A DNA stretch of 64,000 nt from assembly GCF_016904955.1 (NCBI RefSeq), contig NZ_JADIKE010000035.1, forward strand, positions 124,001 to 188,000, read 5' to 3'. Below the pieces are notes generated by a model that worked only from the letters and a program-made list of their open reading frames with translations, did no database searches and was not told the DNA's origin. This stretch comes from Dyella flava (GTDB taxonomy: Bacteria; Pseudomonadota; Gammaproteobacteria; Xanthomonadales; Rhodanobacteraceae). Shown piece after piece: positions 16,999-24,256 of this stretch (positions are counted from its first letter, which is position 1; every line of letters starts with the position of its first letter). A program made the translations under genes and the position numbers.

Positions 16999-18291
16999 TC
17001 AGGCACCGACCGGGCGCATCACTTCGTCGAAGCTCAGGTTCTGGGTCGTGGTCTGGGCGTGTTCAGCCACCCACTCTGCCACCTGATCTTCCATCACGCG
17101 GTTCTGCAGTCCCGACATGAGTTGGGGATCGCCGTTGTACAGTTCAATGACCTTTTCCGGCTCTTCGTAGGTCGAGGCAATCGCGGCTAGCTGCTCGGCC
17201 AGGCGGGAGCGGTCCAGCTTAAGTTCGTTCTTGCGGGCGATTTCGCCCATCAGCAGGCCGGCGATCACGCGCATGCGTGCGGCAGGCATGGCGGCGTCAA
17301 TGAGCTGGGGCGGCGGCTGCTGGCCACGCGGCACACTGCCGGCGGCAAGATTGCGCGCCTCGGACTGCACCATGAGGTTCGGCACCTCAAGCTCTTTGTT
17401 CGCCTCGGCGAGCTTTTCGGCAACCTGAGACTTCAGGCGACCCATCAGCGCAGCCTTCAGCTCACGCTCGAGATTGGCGCGGACCTCCTTGCGGAAGTTC
17501 TCCTCATTGCCATCTGCGATGCCGAACAGCTTGATGAATTCCGCATCGATTTCCGGCAGCTTCTGTTCCTGCACCTTCACGATCTTGAAGTTGACCTTGG
17601 CGGTCTTGCCAGCCAGCTGGTCGTTGCGGAAATCAGCCGGGAATTCGATATCGGTTTCGAATTCGTCGCCAGCCTTGTGGCCCGTCAGCGCGGCGTCCAG
17701 GGCCTTGAACAAGGTGCCCGAGCCGATGATGCTGCCGGCACGCTCCAGGCCTTCCGCCGGGAAGCGGTAGTCGCCCGCAACGGCGGTGTATTCGAACATC
17801 ACGAAATCGCCCTCGGCCGAGGCACGTTCGACTTCGTCAAAGCTGCGGCGCTGCTGGCGCAGGGTCTCGATCATCTTCCCGATGTCGGCATCGGAAACTT
17901 CAGCCACCGGGCGGCTGATTTCGAGCGCAGCAACGTCGATTTCCGGGAATTCCGGCATGACTTCAAAGGTCGCGGTGTAGGCGATTTCGCCGTTTTCCGG
18001 CTGGCCGGTGGTATCGATGGCCGGATTGGCCACCGGGCGCAGATTTTCCTTCTCGAAGGCTTCGCGCAGCGTGCTGCCGATCAAATCCGAAAGCACCTCG
18101 CCACGTACCTGCGCGCCAAAGCGCTGCTGGATCACGTTGGCCGGCACTTTGCCGGGACGGAAGCCCTTCAGGCGTACCGTACGGCTCATCTCGGCGATGC
18201 GAGCGCTTACCTGCGTCTCGAACCGCTCCGCGGGAAATTTGACCGTGAGCTTGCGCTCAAGCTTGCCGACGTTTTCAACGGAAAACTGCAT
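16999..18291 (-). CDS. tig: Trigger factor
   Basis: A 430-residue ribosome-bound chaperone and prolyl isomerase acting at the nascent-chain exit tunnel. The ribosome-binding signature GFRPGKVP is at about 44-51. The FKBP-type PPIase domain is in the middle (GDFVMFEYTAVAGDY ... GHKAGDEFETDIEFPADF). The C-terminal helical arms (KAALMGRLKSQVAEKLAEANKELEVP) are present. It heads the tig-clpP-clpX-lon series. tRNA-Leu lies 82 bases upstream with no terminator visible between. Confidence 0.96.
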   Translation of the reverse strand: MQFSVENVGKLERKLTVKFPAERFETQVSARIAEMSRTVRLKGFRPGKVPANVIQQRFGAQVRGEVLSDLIGSTLREAFEKENLRPVANPAIDTTGQPENGEIAYTATFEVMPEFPEIDVAALEISRPVAEVSDADIGKMIETLRQQRRSFDEVERASAEGDFVMFEYTAVAGDYRFPAEGLERAGSIIGSGTLFKALDAALTGHKAGDEFETDIEFPADFRNDQLAGKTAKVNFKIVKVQEQKLPEIDAEFIKLFGIADGNEENFRKEVRANLERELKAALMGRLKSQVAEKLAEANKELEVPNLMVQSEARNLAAGSVPRGQQPPPQLIDAAMPAARMRVIAGLLMGEIARKNELKLDRSRLAEQLAAIASTYEEPEKVIELYNGDPQLMSGLQNRVMEDQVAEWVAEHAQTTTQNLSFDEVMRPVGA

Positions 18292-18373
18292 GACGTCTCC
18301 TGGAATTACCTGTAATGGCCCGTGACGGCGCCGCGGCGGCCCCGGCCGCCCGCAAAATCAAGCTCAAGGTCGG

Positions 18374-18459
18374 TGGTGCGAAAGAAGGGACTCGAACCCT
18401 TACGGGGGTTACCCGCTGGAACCTAAATCCAGTGCGTCTACCAATTCCGCCACTTTCGC
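18374..18459 (-). tRNA. tRNA-Leu(TAG)
   Basis: An 86-nt class II tRNA with acceptor GCGAAAG/CTTTCGC and encoded CCA. The anticodon stem is CTGGA/TCCAG with loop TTTAGGT, giving TAG. It has the long variable arm of tRNA-Leu. It is separated from the next tRNA cluster by a terminator and may be co-transcribed with tig. Confidence 0.95.
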
Positions 18460-18645
18460 ATCGGCTGCCAGATTGCAAGCCACGGATTTTCAACGATTTT
18501 CGGCCTCTTGCACAAAAATTGTCGAAAAACAGTCAGGCCGCGACCCTAAGTCGATGATTACCTTATGCCAAGCCAGCCATTTTACGGTTGTGCAAGCAGC
18601 CAGCACAAGCGCTCGTCTTCTTCATTTTCTGTAGGCCGGAACAAA

Positions 18646-18675
18646 CAAAAAGGACCCGCATCGCTGCGGGTCCTT
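18646..18675 (-). terminator. Terminator of the tRNA operon
   Basis: AAGGACCCGCA/TGCGGGTCCTT around TCGC. On the minus strand it is followed by TTTTGTTTGTT. It lies just past the tRNA-Lys CCA and ends the Arg-Pro-Arg-His-Lys unit. Confidence 0.85.
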
Positions 18676-18682
18676 CAGTAGT

Positions 18683-18758
<76 letters not shown>

Positions 18759-18786
18759 GGAAAAACTCATTTTTAGACTTGCAAAT

Positions 18787-18863
18787 TGGGGTGGACGATG
18801 GGACTCGAACCCACGACAACTGGAATCACAATCCAGTACTCTAACCAACTGAGCTACGCCCAC
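18787..18863 (-). tRNA. tRNA-His(GTG)
   Basis: The anticodon stem CTGGA/TCCAG encloses TTGTGAT, giving GTG. The acceptor is GTGGGCG/CGTCCAC with CCA encoded. The extra 5' G(-1) needed for histidylation is encoded at 18864 and pairs with the C73 discriminator. Confidence 0.95.
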
Positions 18864-18877
18864 CGTAACCACGAATC

Positions 18878-18954
18878 TGGCGCGCCCGACAGGAATCGAA
18901 CCTGCAACCGTCGGCTTAGAAGGCCGATGCTCTATCCGGTTGAGCTACAGGCGC
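18878..18954 (-). tRNA. tRNA-Arg(TCT)
   Basis: A 77-nt tRNA with acceptor GCGCCTG/CGGGCGC (one G-T pair) and encoded CCA. The anticodon loop CTTCTAA gives TCT, reading AGA/AGG. Confidence 0.95.
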
Positions 18955-18976
18955 TTGACTGAAGCAGAACACCTGC

Positions 18977-19053
18977 TGGTCGGGGCAGAGGGATTCGAAC
19001 CCACGACATCCAGCTCCCAAAGCTGGCGCTCTACCAGGCTGAGCTATACCCCG
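18977..19053 (-). tRNA. tRNA-Pro(TGG)
   Basis: A 77-nt tRNA with acceptor CGGGGTA/TGCCCCG and encoded CCA. The anticodon stem CCAGC/GCTGG encloses TTTGGGA, giving TGG. Confidence 0.95.
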
Positions 19054-19229
19054 TTTTCGAAACCCGGTCAGCTTAACGCGAACCTGAGCCTTGAAATGCT
19101 ACGGGTGACTCTCTGGCCCGTCAATCCGTATCGAACACGCCGGACTTCAATTCTTCTCGTCCGGTTTGCAAGCGATGTTCTGCTTGCAATGCAGTACACG
19201 ACTTAAACCAACATCGTGCCCTGCGTATA

Positions 19230-19306
19230 TGGCGCGCCCGGAGAGATTCGAACTCCCGACCACCAAGTTCGTAGCCTGGTACTCTATCCAACTGAGCTAC
19301 GGGCGC
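19230..19306 (-). tRNA. tRNA-Arg(ACG)
   Basis: A 77-nt tRNA with acceptor GCGCCCG/CGGGCGC and encoded CCA. The anticodon loop CTACGAA gives ACG, so position 34 is expected to be edited to inosine by TadA. It is the first gene of the tRNA operon. Confidence 0.95.
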
Positions 19307-19370
19307 ATGGGTAAAACCTTTTGCTGACAACCCTTTCCAAGATTTGGAAAGCGCCGAAGCAAGAAGCGGA

Positions 19371-19399
19371 ATTATTCAGGTACTGGCCGCAGCCGTCAA
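19371..19399 (-). promoter_or_regulatory. Promoter of the tRNA-Arg-Pro-Arg-His-Lys operon
   Basis: On the minus strand, TTGACG (19399-19394) and AATAAT (19376-19371) are 17 bases apart. The leader also contains the perfect inverted repeat CTTTCCAA/TTGGAAAG at 19333-19351. The mature tRNA-Arg begins at 19306. Confidence 0.6.
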
Positions 19400-19475
19400 T
19401 ACTCTTTGTGAATTTTTTTGAAATATTCTGTTCACGTACCAGCCTGCTTAGCCCCGCCTGGAACAAGCCTTCGGT

Positions 19476-20279
19476 TCACTCGATGCTGAGCGTGAAATCG
19501 TCTGCATCCATCCACGCCGGAAAGCGCTCGCGATGCGCGCGCAAAGGTGCGGGATCCAGTGACACCGTCACGACCTGCTCCTGCACGCCCAATTCCACCA
19601 GCGGCTCGCCGAGCGGATCGATGACTGCACTGTCCCCGGCATAAGGCAAATCGTTGCCGTCGGTGCCGACCCGATTCACGCCAATGACGTAGCCGAGGTT
19701 TTCAATCGCACGAGCACGCAGCAAGGTGCGCCAGTGCTGGCGGCGCGGAGCTGGCCAGTTGGCGACAAACAAAGCGAGGTCGTAATCCATGCCGCCGGCC
19801 GACAATTCCAGACGACGATTGCGCAGCCACACGGGGAAGCGCAGGTCGTAACAAACCTGCGGCAGGATGCGCCAACCTTTCAGTTCGACGATCAGACGCT
19901 CCGAGCCACCGCCATAGCGTGTGTGCTCGCCCGCCATGCGGAACAGATGGCGCTTGTCGTATTGCGCAAAGCTGCCGTCGGGACGCGCCCAGATCAGACG
20001 GTTGTAAACCTTGTCGCCTTCACGGATGGCCAGGCTGCCGGTAATCACCGCGTTGACCTCGCCAGCCAAGGCGCACATCCAGGCAACGCCTTCGCCATCC
20101 ATGCCTTCAGCTGCACTTTGTGTGTCATTGCTGAAGCCAGACAAAAACGTTTCGGGCAATACGACCAGGTCGCTCTGCCCTGCTACGCGCCGCACCAGCG
20201 CGCCGTAGTACTCGCGATTGCCTGGAGCGTCGTGCCAACGCGTGGCGCCCTGTACGAGCGAAACATTCAGAGTTTGCAT
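19476..20279 (-). CDS. Nitrilase-superfamily omega-amidase (YafV-like)
   Basis: A 267-residue carbon-nitrogen hydrolase. The catalytic triad of the superfamily is visible: Glu in VVLPETFLSGF, Lys in QYDKRHLF and Cys in PQVCYDLRFPVW. The length and the LVQGATRWHDAPGNREYY N-terminus fit the YafV/NIT2 branch, which hydrolyses the omega-amide of 2-oxoglutaramate. It overlaps the 3' end of the upstream aminotransferase by 13 bases, matching the known glutamine transaminase/omega-amidase partnership in methionine salvage. The ATG at 20279 is chosen because upstream in-frame sequence reads through the aminotransferase. Confidence 0.88.
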   Translation of the reverse strand: MQTLNVSLVQGATRWHDAPGNREYYGALVRRVAGQSDLVVLPETFLSGFSNDTQSAAEGMDGEGVAWMCALAGEVNAVITGSLAIREGDKVYNRLIWARPDGSFAQYDKRHLFRMAGEHTRYGGGSERLIVELKGWRILPQVCYDLRFPVWLRNRRLELSAGGMDYDLALFVANWPAPRRQHWRTLLRARAIENLGYVIGVNRVGTDGNDLPYAGDSAVIDPLGEPLVELGVQEQVVTVSLDPAPLRAHRERFPAWMDADDFTLSIE

Positions 20280-21412
20280 AGACGTTCCGCCGCTGCCTCC
20301 ATGGTGGCATCGCTCTTGGCGAAGCACAGCCGCACCAAGTGCGTACCCGGCGCCTTGTCGTAGAACGGTGTCAACGGAATGGCCGCCACCCCGCCCTCTT
20401 TCACCAGCCACTCGCAGAAAGCGAGATCGTCTTCGTTGCGAATGGCCGAGTAATCCACCAACTGGAAGTAGCCACCCGGCACGTCCAGCAACTTCAAGCG
20501 CGACGGCGCCAGCAAACTGCGGAAGCGATCGCGCTTGGCCTGATAGAACGCAGGAAGCTCCATGTAGTGTTCCGGCGTGCTCGCCAGGAATTCCGCAAAG
20601 GCCGCTTGCGCTGGATGGAAGGTGCAGAACGTCAGGTATTGATGAACCTTGCGGAATTCGGCCGACAGCTTCGCCGGCGCAACGGCATAGCCCACCTTCC
20701 AGCCAGTGCAGTGATAGGTTTTACCGAAGCTGGACACCACGATGCTGCGCGCAGCAAGTTCTGCATGACGCAATACGCTCTGATGCACAGCCCCGTCGTA
20801 GACGATGTGCTCGTACACCTCGTCAGACAGCACCACGATCGGTGTATCGCGCACGATGGCCGCCAACTCATCCAGATCCGCTGCCGACAACACGGCACCG
20901 GAAGGATTATGCGGACTGTTGATCAGGATCATGCGCGTCTTTGGCGTGATCGCGTCGCGCACGCGCTGCCAGTCGATCGAGAAACTCGGCACCGTCAGCG
21001 GAATATGCACGGCGCGCGCACCCTGCAGATCAATCGCCGGCTCGTAGGAGTCGTAAGCCGGATCGAACACTATGACTTCGTCACCGGCACGCACCACCGC
21101 GGCAATTGCCGCAAACAGTGCTTCGGTCGCACCCGAGGTGATGGTGACATCACTATCGGGACTAACCTTATGCCCATAAAGCCGCTCGGTCTTCAGCGCG
21201 ACCTGCTCACGCAATGCCGCCGTACCGATGCCTGGAGCGTATTGATTCAGCCCGTTCGACATGGCGCGATTCAGCGCATCGCGCAATGCCTGTGGCGGTT
21301 CGAAATCAGGAAAACCCTGACCCAGATTGACTGCTTTGTGTTGCACGGCCAAGTGGCTCATCACGCTGAAAATGGTCGTGCCTACTTTCGGAAGCTTGGT
21401 TTCAATGCTCAT
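20267..21412 (-). CDS. PLP-dependent methionine/glutamine-type aminotransferase
   Basis: A 381-residue fold-type I aminotransferase like YbdL or kynurenine aminotransferase/glutamine transaminase K. Visible: VNLGQGFPDF (about 29-38), TSGATEALFAAIAA, NSPHNPSGAVLS (substrate carboxylate contacts), LSDEVYEHIVYDG and SSFGKTYHCTGWKVGY with the PLP lysine. Its partner omega-amidase follows. Together they are expected to regenerate methionine from 4-methylthio-2-oxobutyrate using glutamine as donor. The start at 21412 gives the MSIETKLPKVGTTIF N-terminus typical of the family. Confidence 0.88.
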   Translation of the reverse strand: MSIETKLPKVGTTIFSVMSHLAVQHKAVNLGQGFPDFEPPQALRDALNRAMSNGLNQYAPGIGTAALREQVALKTERLYGHKVSPDSDVTITSGATEALFAAIAAVVRAGDEVIVFDPAYDSYEPAIDLQGARAVHIPLTVPSFSIDWQRVRDAITPKTRMILINSPHNPSGAVLSAADLDELAAIVRDTPIVVLSDEVYEHIVYDGAVHQSVLRHAELAARSIVVSSFGKTYHCTGWKVGYAVAPAKLSAEFRKVHQYLTFCTFHPAQAAFAEFLASTPEHYMELPAFYQAKRDRFRSLLAPSRLKLLDVPGGYFQLVDYSAIRNEDDLAFCEWLVKEGGVAAIPLTPFYDKAPGTHLVRLCFAKSDATMEAAAERLCKL

Positions 21413-21465
21413 GAGCGGCGGTATGGATGTCCAAACGTCAAGACTAACATGGCTCCAGCACGCCG

Positions 21466-22455
21466 TTACGGTGCCGGCTGACCGGGGAGCGGGAGCGATT
21501 CCAGCGGACGCTTCATGCACTCCTCATGCATCTGGCGGGTCGCCTCCGGCAAACGCTCGGCAAGAAAATCCACCAGCGCACGCACACCGGGCAGCATGCC
21601 GCGACGGCTAGGGTAGACAAAGTGCATGAGACCTTCTGGCGCACTCCATTCCGGCAGCACCATCTCAAGGTCTCCGGCCCTGACCGCCGGAGCGCAGACA
21701 GATTCCGGCAACAGCGCGACACCCAGCCCGGCGCGTGCCGCTTGCAGCAACACCTGGAAGTCGCCGGTAATCAAACGTGCATGCACTTCCACACTGACCC
21801 GCTCGCCGCGCGCATCGATAAGTTCCCAGATTTGCGCACCTTCGTGCTCCTGCATCGACAAGGCCGGCAAGCGCGCGAGATCGTCCGGATGTTTAGGATA
21901 GCCGTAGGTACTGAGCAAGGAAGGGCTGGCCACCGGCAGCACACGCGCCTGACTGAAACTGCGCACGATCATGTTGGCATCGGTATCGAGCTTGTTGCGC
22001 ACGCGAATGGCCAGGTCGAAACCTTCGCTGATCAGATCCACGCGGCGATTGCTCGACAGCACCCTTACCTGCACCTTTGGATACTGCGCCATGAATTCGG
22101 GCAGGATATGCGCCAGTACCGTCTGGGTAACGGATACCGGGCAGCTCAACCGAACTACCCCGCGCGGTTCGGCCCGCAGCTCCTCGACCGCATCCTGGGC
22201 CGCCTGGGCCTCCTCCAGCACGGCCCGGCAATGTCCGTAGAAGCGCTCCCCGACCTCAGTGACGACAAAGCGCCGGGTGGTCCGCTGCAACAGGCGGACT
22301 CCCAGCCGGTCTTCCAGTTGGGCAATCCGCTTGCTGAGCCGGGACTTGGGCACGCCCAAGGCGCGTCCGGCTGAGGAAAAGCCCCCGTGCTCGACCACCG
22401 CCGCAAAGAAGTACAGGTCGTTCAGGTCCTGCATGGCACCCGGTAAGGCCGTCAT
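21466..22455 (-). CDS. LysR-family transcriptional regulator
   Basis: A 329-residue LTTR. The N-terminal winged helix-turn-helix reads FFAAVVEHGGFSSAGRALGVPKSRLSKRI, followed by the linker helix (LEDRLGVRLLQRTTRRF) and a substrate-binding domain (VVRLSCPVSVTQTVLAHILPEF onward). It is divergent from the NADH:quinone-type azoreductase gene at 22563, with a palindrome in the 100-base gap, so it probably controls that gene and itself. The first ATG (22455) or a second one (22434, MQDLNDLYFF) may be used. The effector is unknown; quinones or electrophiles would suit the target. Confidence 0.9.
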   Translation of the reverse strand: MTALPGAMQDLNDLYFFAAVVEHGGFSSAGRALGVPKSRLSKRIAQLEDRLGVRLLQRTTRRFVVTEVGERFYGHCRAVLEEAQAAQDAVEELRAEPRGVVRLSCPVSVTQTVLAHILPEFMAQYPKVQVRVLSSNRRVDLISEGFDLAIRVRNKLDTDANMIVRSFSQARVLPVASPSLLSTYGYPKHPDDLARLPALSMQEHEGAQIWELIDARGERVSVEVHARLITGDFQVLLQAARAGLGVALLPESVCAPAVRAGDLEMVLPEWSAPEGLMHFVYPSRRGMLPGVRALVDFLAERLPEATRQMHEECMKRPLESLPLPGQPAP

Positions 22456-22471
22456 CTTCGTTTCCTATTGG

Positions 22472-22506
22472 GAACGATAAGTTCAGGAACTCCTATCTTA
22501 TCGTTC
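22472..22506. promoter_or_regulatory. Palindromic operator between lysR and azoR
   Basis: A perfect 10-base inverted repeat, GAACGATAAG (22472-22481) and CTTATCGTTC (22497-22506), with a 15-base spacer. It sits between the divergent LysR regulator and azoreductase. The arms are extended by GGAAC/GTTCC-like bases. It is a strong candidate LTTR binding site. Promoter elements of both genes should overlap it but were not resolved. Confidence 0.6.
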
Positions 22507-22562
22507 GTTTGTTCCAAATCTATCTTACTTCCAACGTCGGACTGCCCGACACGAATCGAGAT

Positions 22563-23150
22563 ATGACCATGAAACTGCTGCATCTTGACGCAAGCTCGCT
22601 GGGCCAGCATTCCGTGTCGCGCGCACTGACCGCCGCGGTAGTAGCCCAAATCACCCGCGAAAACACCAACGCCACCGTGACCTACCGCGACCTCACCGCC
22701 CAGCCGCTGCCGCACTGGACGCCGGTTGTCGACGCCGCGAGCGAGGCTGCCAAGCTTGGTGACGCCGTGATGGAGGAATTCCTGGCTGCTGACGTGGTGG
22801 TCATCGGTGCCCCGATGTACAACTTCTCGGTCCCCAGCCAGCTGAAAGCCTGGATCGACCGCATCATGGTCGCAGGCAAGACCTTCAGCTACAGCGAAAA
22901 GGGCCCGCAGGGCCTGGTGACCGGCAAGAAGGTGATCGTGGTGTCGTCGCGCGGTGGCGTCTACAGCACCGGCCCGGCTGCCGCGATGGATTTCCAGGAA
23001 TCCTACCTGCGTACCGTGTTCGGCTTCATCGGTGCAACGGACGTGGAATTCATCCGCGCCGAAGGCGTGAACCTGAGCGCCGAGCACAAGACCAATGCAG
23101 TGGCTGCAGCTCACGTCACCATCGGCGCCGTGGCCAGCAAAGTCGCCTGA
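22563..23150 (+). CDS. azoR: FMN-dependent NADH:azoreductase
   Basis: A flavodoxin-fold oxidoreductase of 195 residues that reduces quinones and azo or nitroaromatic compounds with NAD(P)H. The FMN phosphate-binding loop is SSLGQHSVSRALT. VVVIGAPMYNFSVPSQLKAWIDRI and VVSSRGGVYST are family hallmarks. The ATG at 22563 (MTMKLLHLDASSLG) is chosen; upstream in-frame residues are unconserved. It is divergently paired with a LysR regulator, an arrangement typical of inducible quinone reductases. Confidence 0.9.
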   Translation: MTMKLLHLDASSLGQHSVSRALTAAVVAQITRENTNATVTYRDLTAQPLPHWTPVVDAASEAAKLGDAVMEEFLAADVVVIGAPMYNFSVPSQLKAWIDRIMVAGKTFSYSEKGPQGLVTGKKVIVVSSRGGVYSTGPAAAMDFQESYLRTVFGFIGATDVEFIRAEGVNLSAEHKTNAVAAAHVTIGAVASKVA

Positions 23151-23179
23151 TCAAGCCAAAAGAAACATGTGATGTTTTT

Positions 23180-23209
23180 AGAGCGCCCTTCACGGGCGCT
23201 CTTCTTTTT
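23180..23209 (+). terminator. Terminator of azoR
   Basis: AGAGCGCCC/GGGCGCTCT around TTCAC, followed by TCTTTTT. The convergent zipA gene ends 14 bases further. Confidence 0.85.
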
Positions 23210-23222
23210 GGAGTACGCGCGA

Positions 23223-24245
23223 TCAGCGGCCGAAGCGGATCTCACCGCCATCGTGGTCGCGATCCCAGCCGCGCAGCTCATCACGGATATGCGCAATGCG
23301 CTGGCGACCGAGCGCGTTGCGCTCCTCGTCCAGCACCTGGCCATCCAGCAGCTCAGCCAGCCGTTGCGCCGTCGGCAACATCGCATCCCACGCATCCAGC
23401 GCCGTCACCGGCCCCGGCAGCGCCATGAAGAAACTCAGACCCGGCGTGCGCAGCGCGTCGACACGGGTCAGATCGAAGCTCCCCGGCTTGAGCATGTTGG
23501 CAACGCTGAAAATCGGCCCCACTTCGCGCTTGCCGTCAACCAGGCGGTGATAAATGCCCATGTCGCCGTACTCCAGTCCGGCCTTCTCGGCGGCGACAAT
23601 GAGATCGGCGCCATTGAAGGACTGACCTTCGCGGGCCACCACGAACAAGCTGACGATGCGTTCGACCGGCACTTGCGTCGGGCGCTTGCCCAGATCAGAA
23701 CGAGGCGGAACCCGTGGTGCCGGTGCAGGCACCGGAGCCGGAGCGGGCACCGGGGCAGCAACCGGTGTTTCATCAAGGTCGATCCGCGCGGATGGGCCAA
23801 CCGCGGCCGATCTCGGCGGTGATTCCGGCTGCGACACCGGCATGGAGGGCGAGCGCAGCGCCTCGACGATGGATGCAGCATGTCCCGTCGGCTTGGGCAT
23901 CTGCACCGCGCCGTGACCATGCCGCTCATCGGCCAACGCGGCGCCGAGCTTCTCCAGCTCCTCGCGCAAACCAACATCCAGCTCGCCCTGCTGCGGCGAC
24001 GGTTCGGAAAACAGCGGATCGCGCCGGTCGTCGCTGATATCCCTGAAAGCGTCGTCTTCGTCCGCCGACCCACCCAGCGTCGGCTCGCGACGCTCCGCGC
24101 CCGGCTCGGGCATGGAGCGGCGCTTGCCCTGCTCTTTCTTCGGCTCGCCGAACAGCCACACCAGCACCAGTACGATGATGCCGATGATCATCAACGGAAC
24201 GCCGACCCACGGATTCCATGCAAAAGCCAACTCGGTTCCAAGCAT
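23223..24245 (-). CDS. zipA: Cell division protein ZipA
   Basis: A 340-residue division protein that tethers FtsZ to the inner membrane. An N-terminal transmembrane helix (about 11-32, PWVGVPLMIIGIIVLVLVWL) with the N-terminus outside is followed by a basic/acidic region, a Pro/Ala-rich linker (PAPAPVPAPAP near 180-190) and the globular FtsZ-binding domain (VERIVSLFVVAREGQSFNGADL ... SFFMALPGPVTALDAWDAML). It lies 11 bases behind smc, as in other Xanthomonadales, so the two are probably co-transcribed. Confidence 0.92.
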   Translation of the reverse strand: MLGTELAFAWNPWVGVPLMIIGIIVLVLVWLFGEPKKEQGKRRSMPEPGAERREPTLGGSADEDDAFRDISDDRRDPLFSEPSPQQGELDVGLREELEKLGAALADERHGHGAVQMPKPTGHAASIVEALRSPSMPVSQPESPPRSAAVGPSARIDLDETPVAAPVPAPAPVPAPAPRVPPRSDLGKRPTQVPVERIVSLFVVAREGQSFNGADLIVAAEKAGLEYGDMGIYHRLVDGKREVGPIFSVANMLKPGSFDLTRVDALRTPGLSFFMALPGPVTALDAWDAMLPTAQRLAELLDGQVLDEERNALGRQRIAHIRDELRGWDRDHDGGEIRFGR

Positions 24246-24256
24246 GATCTGACTCC

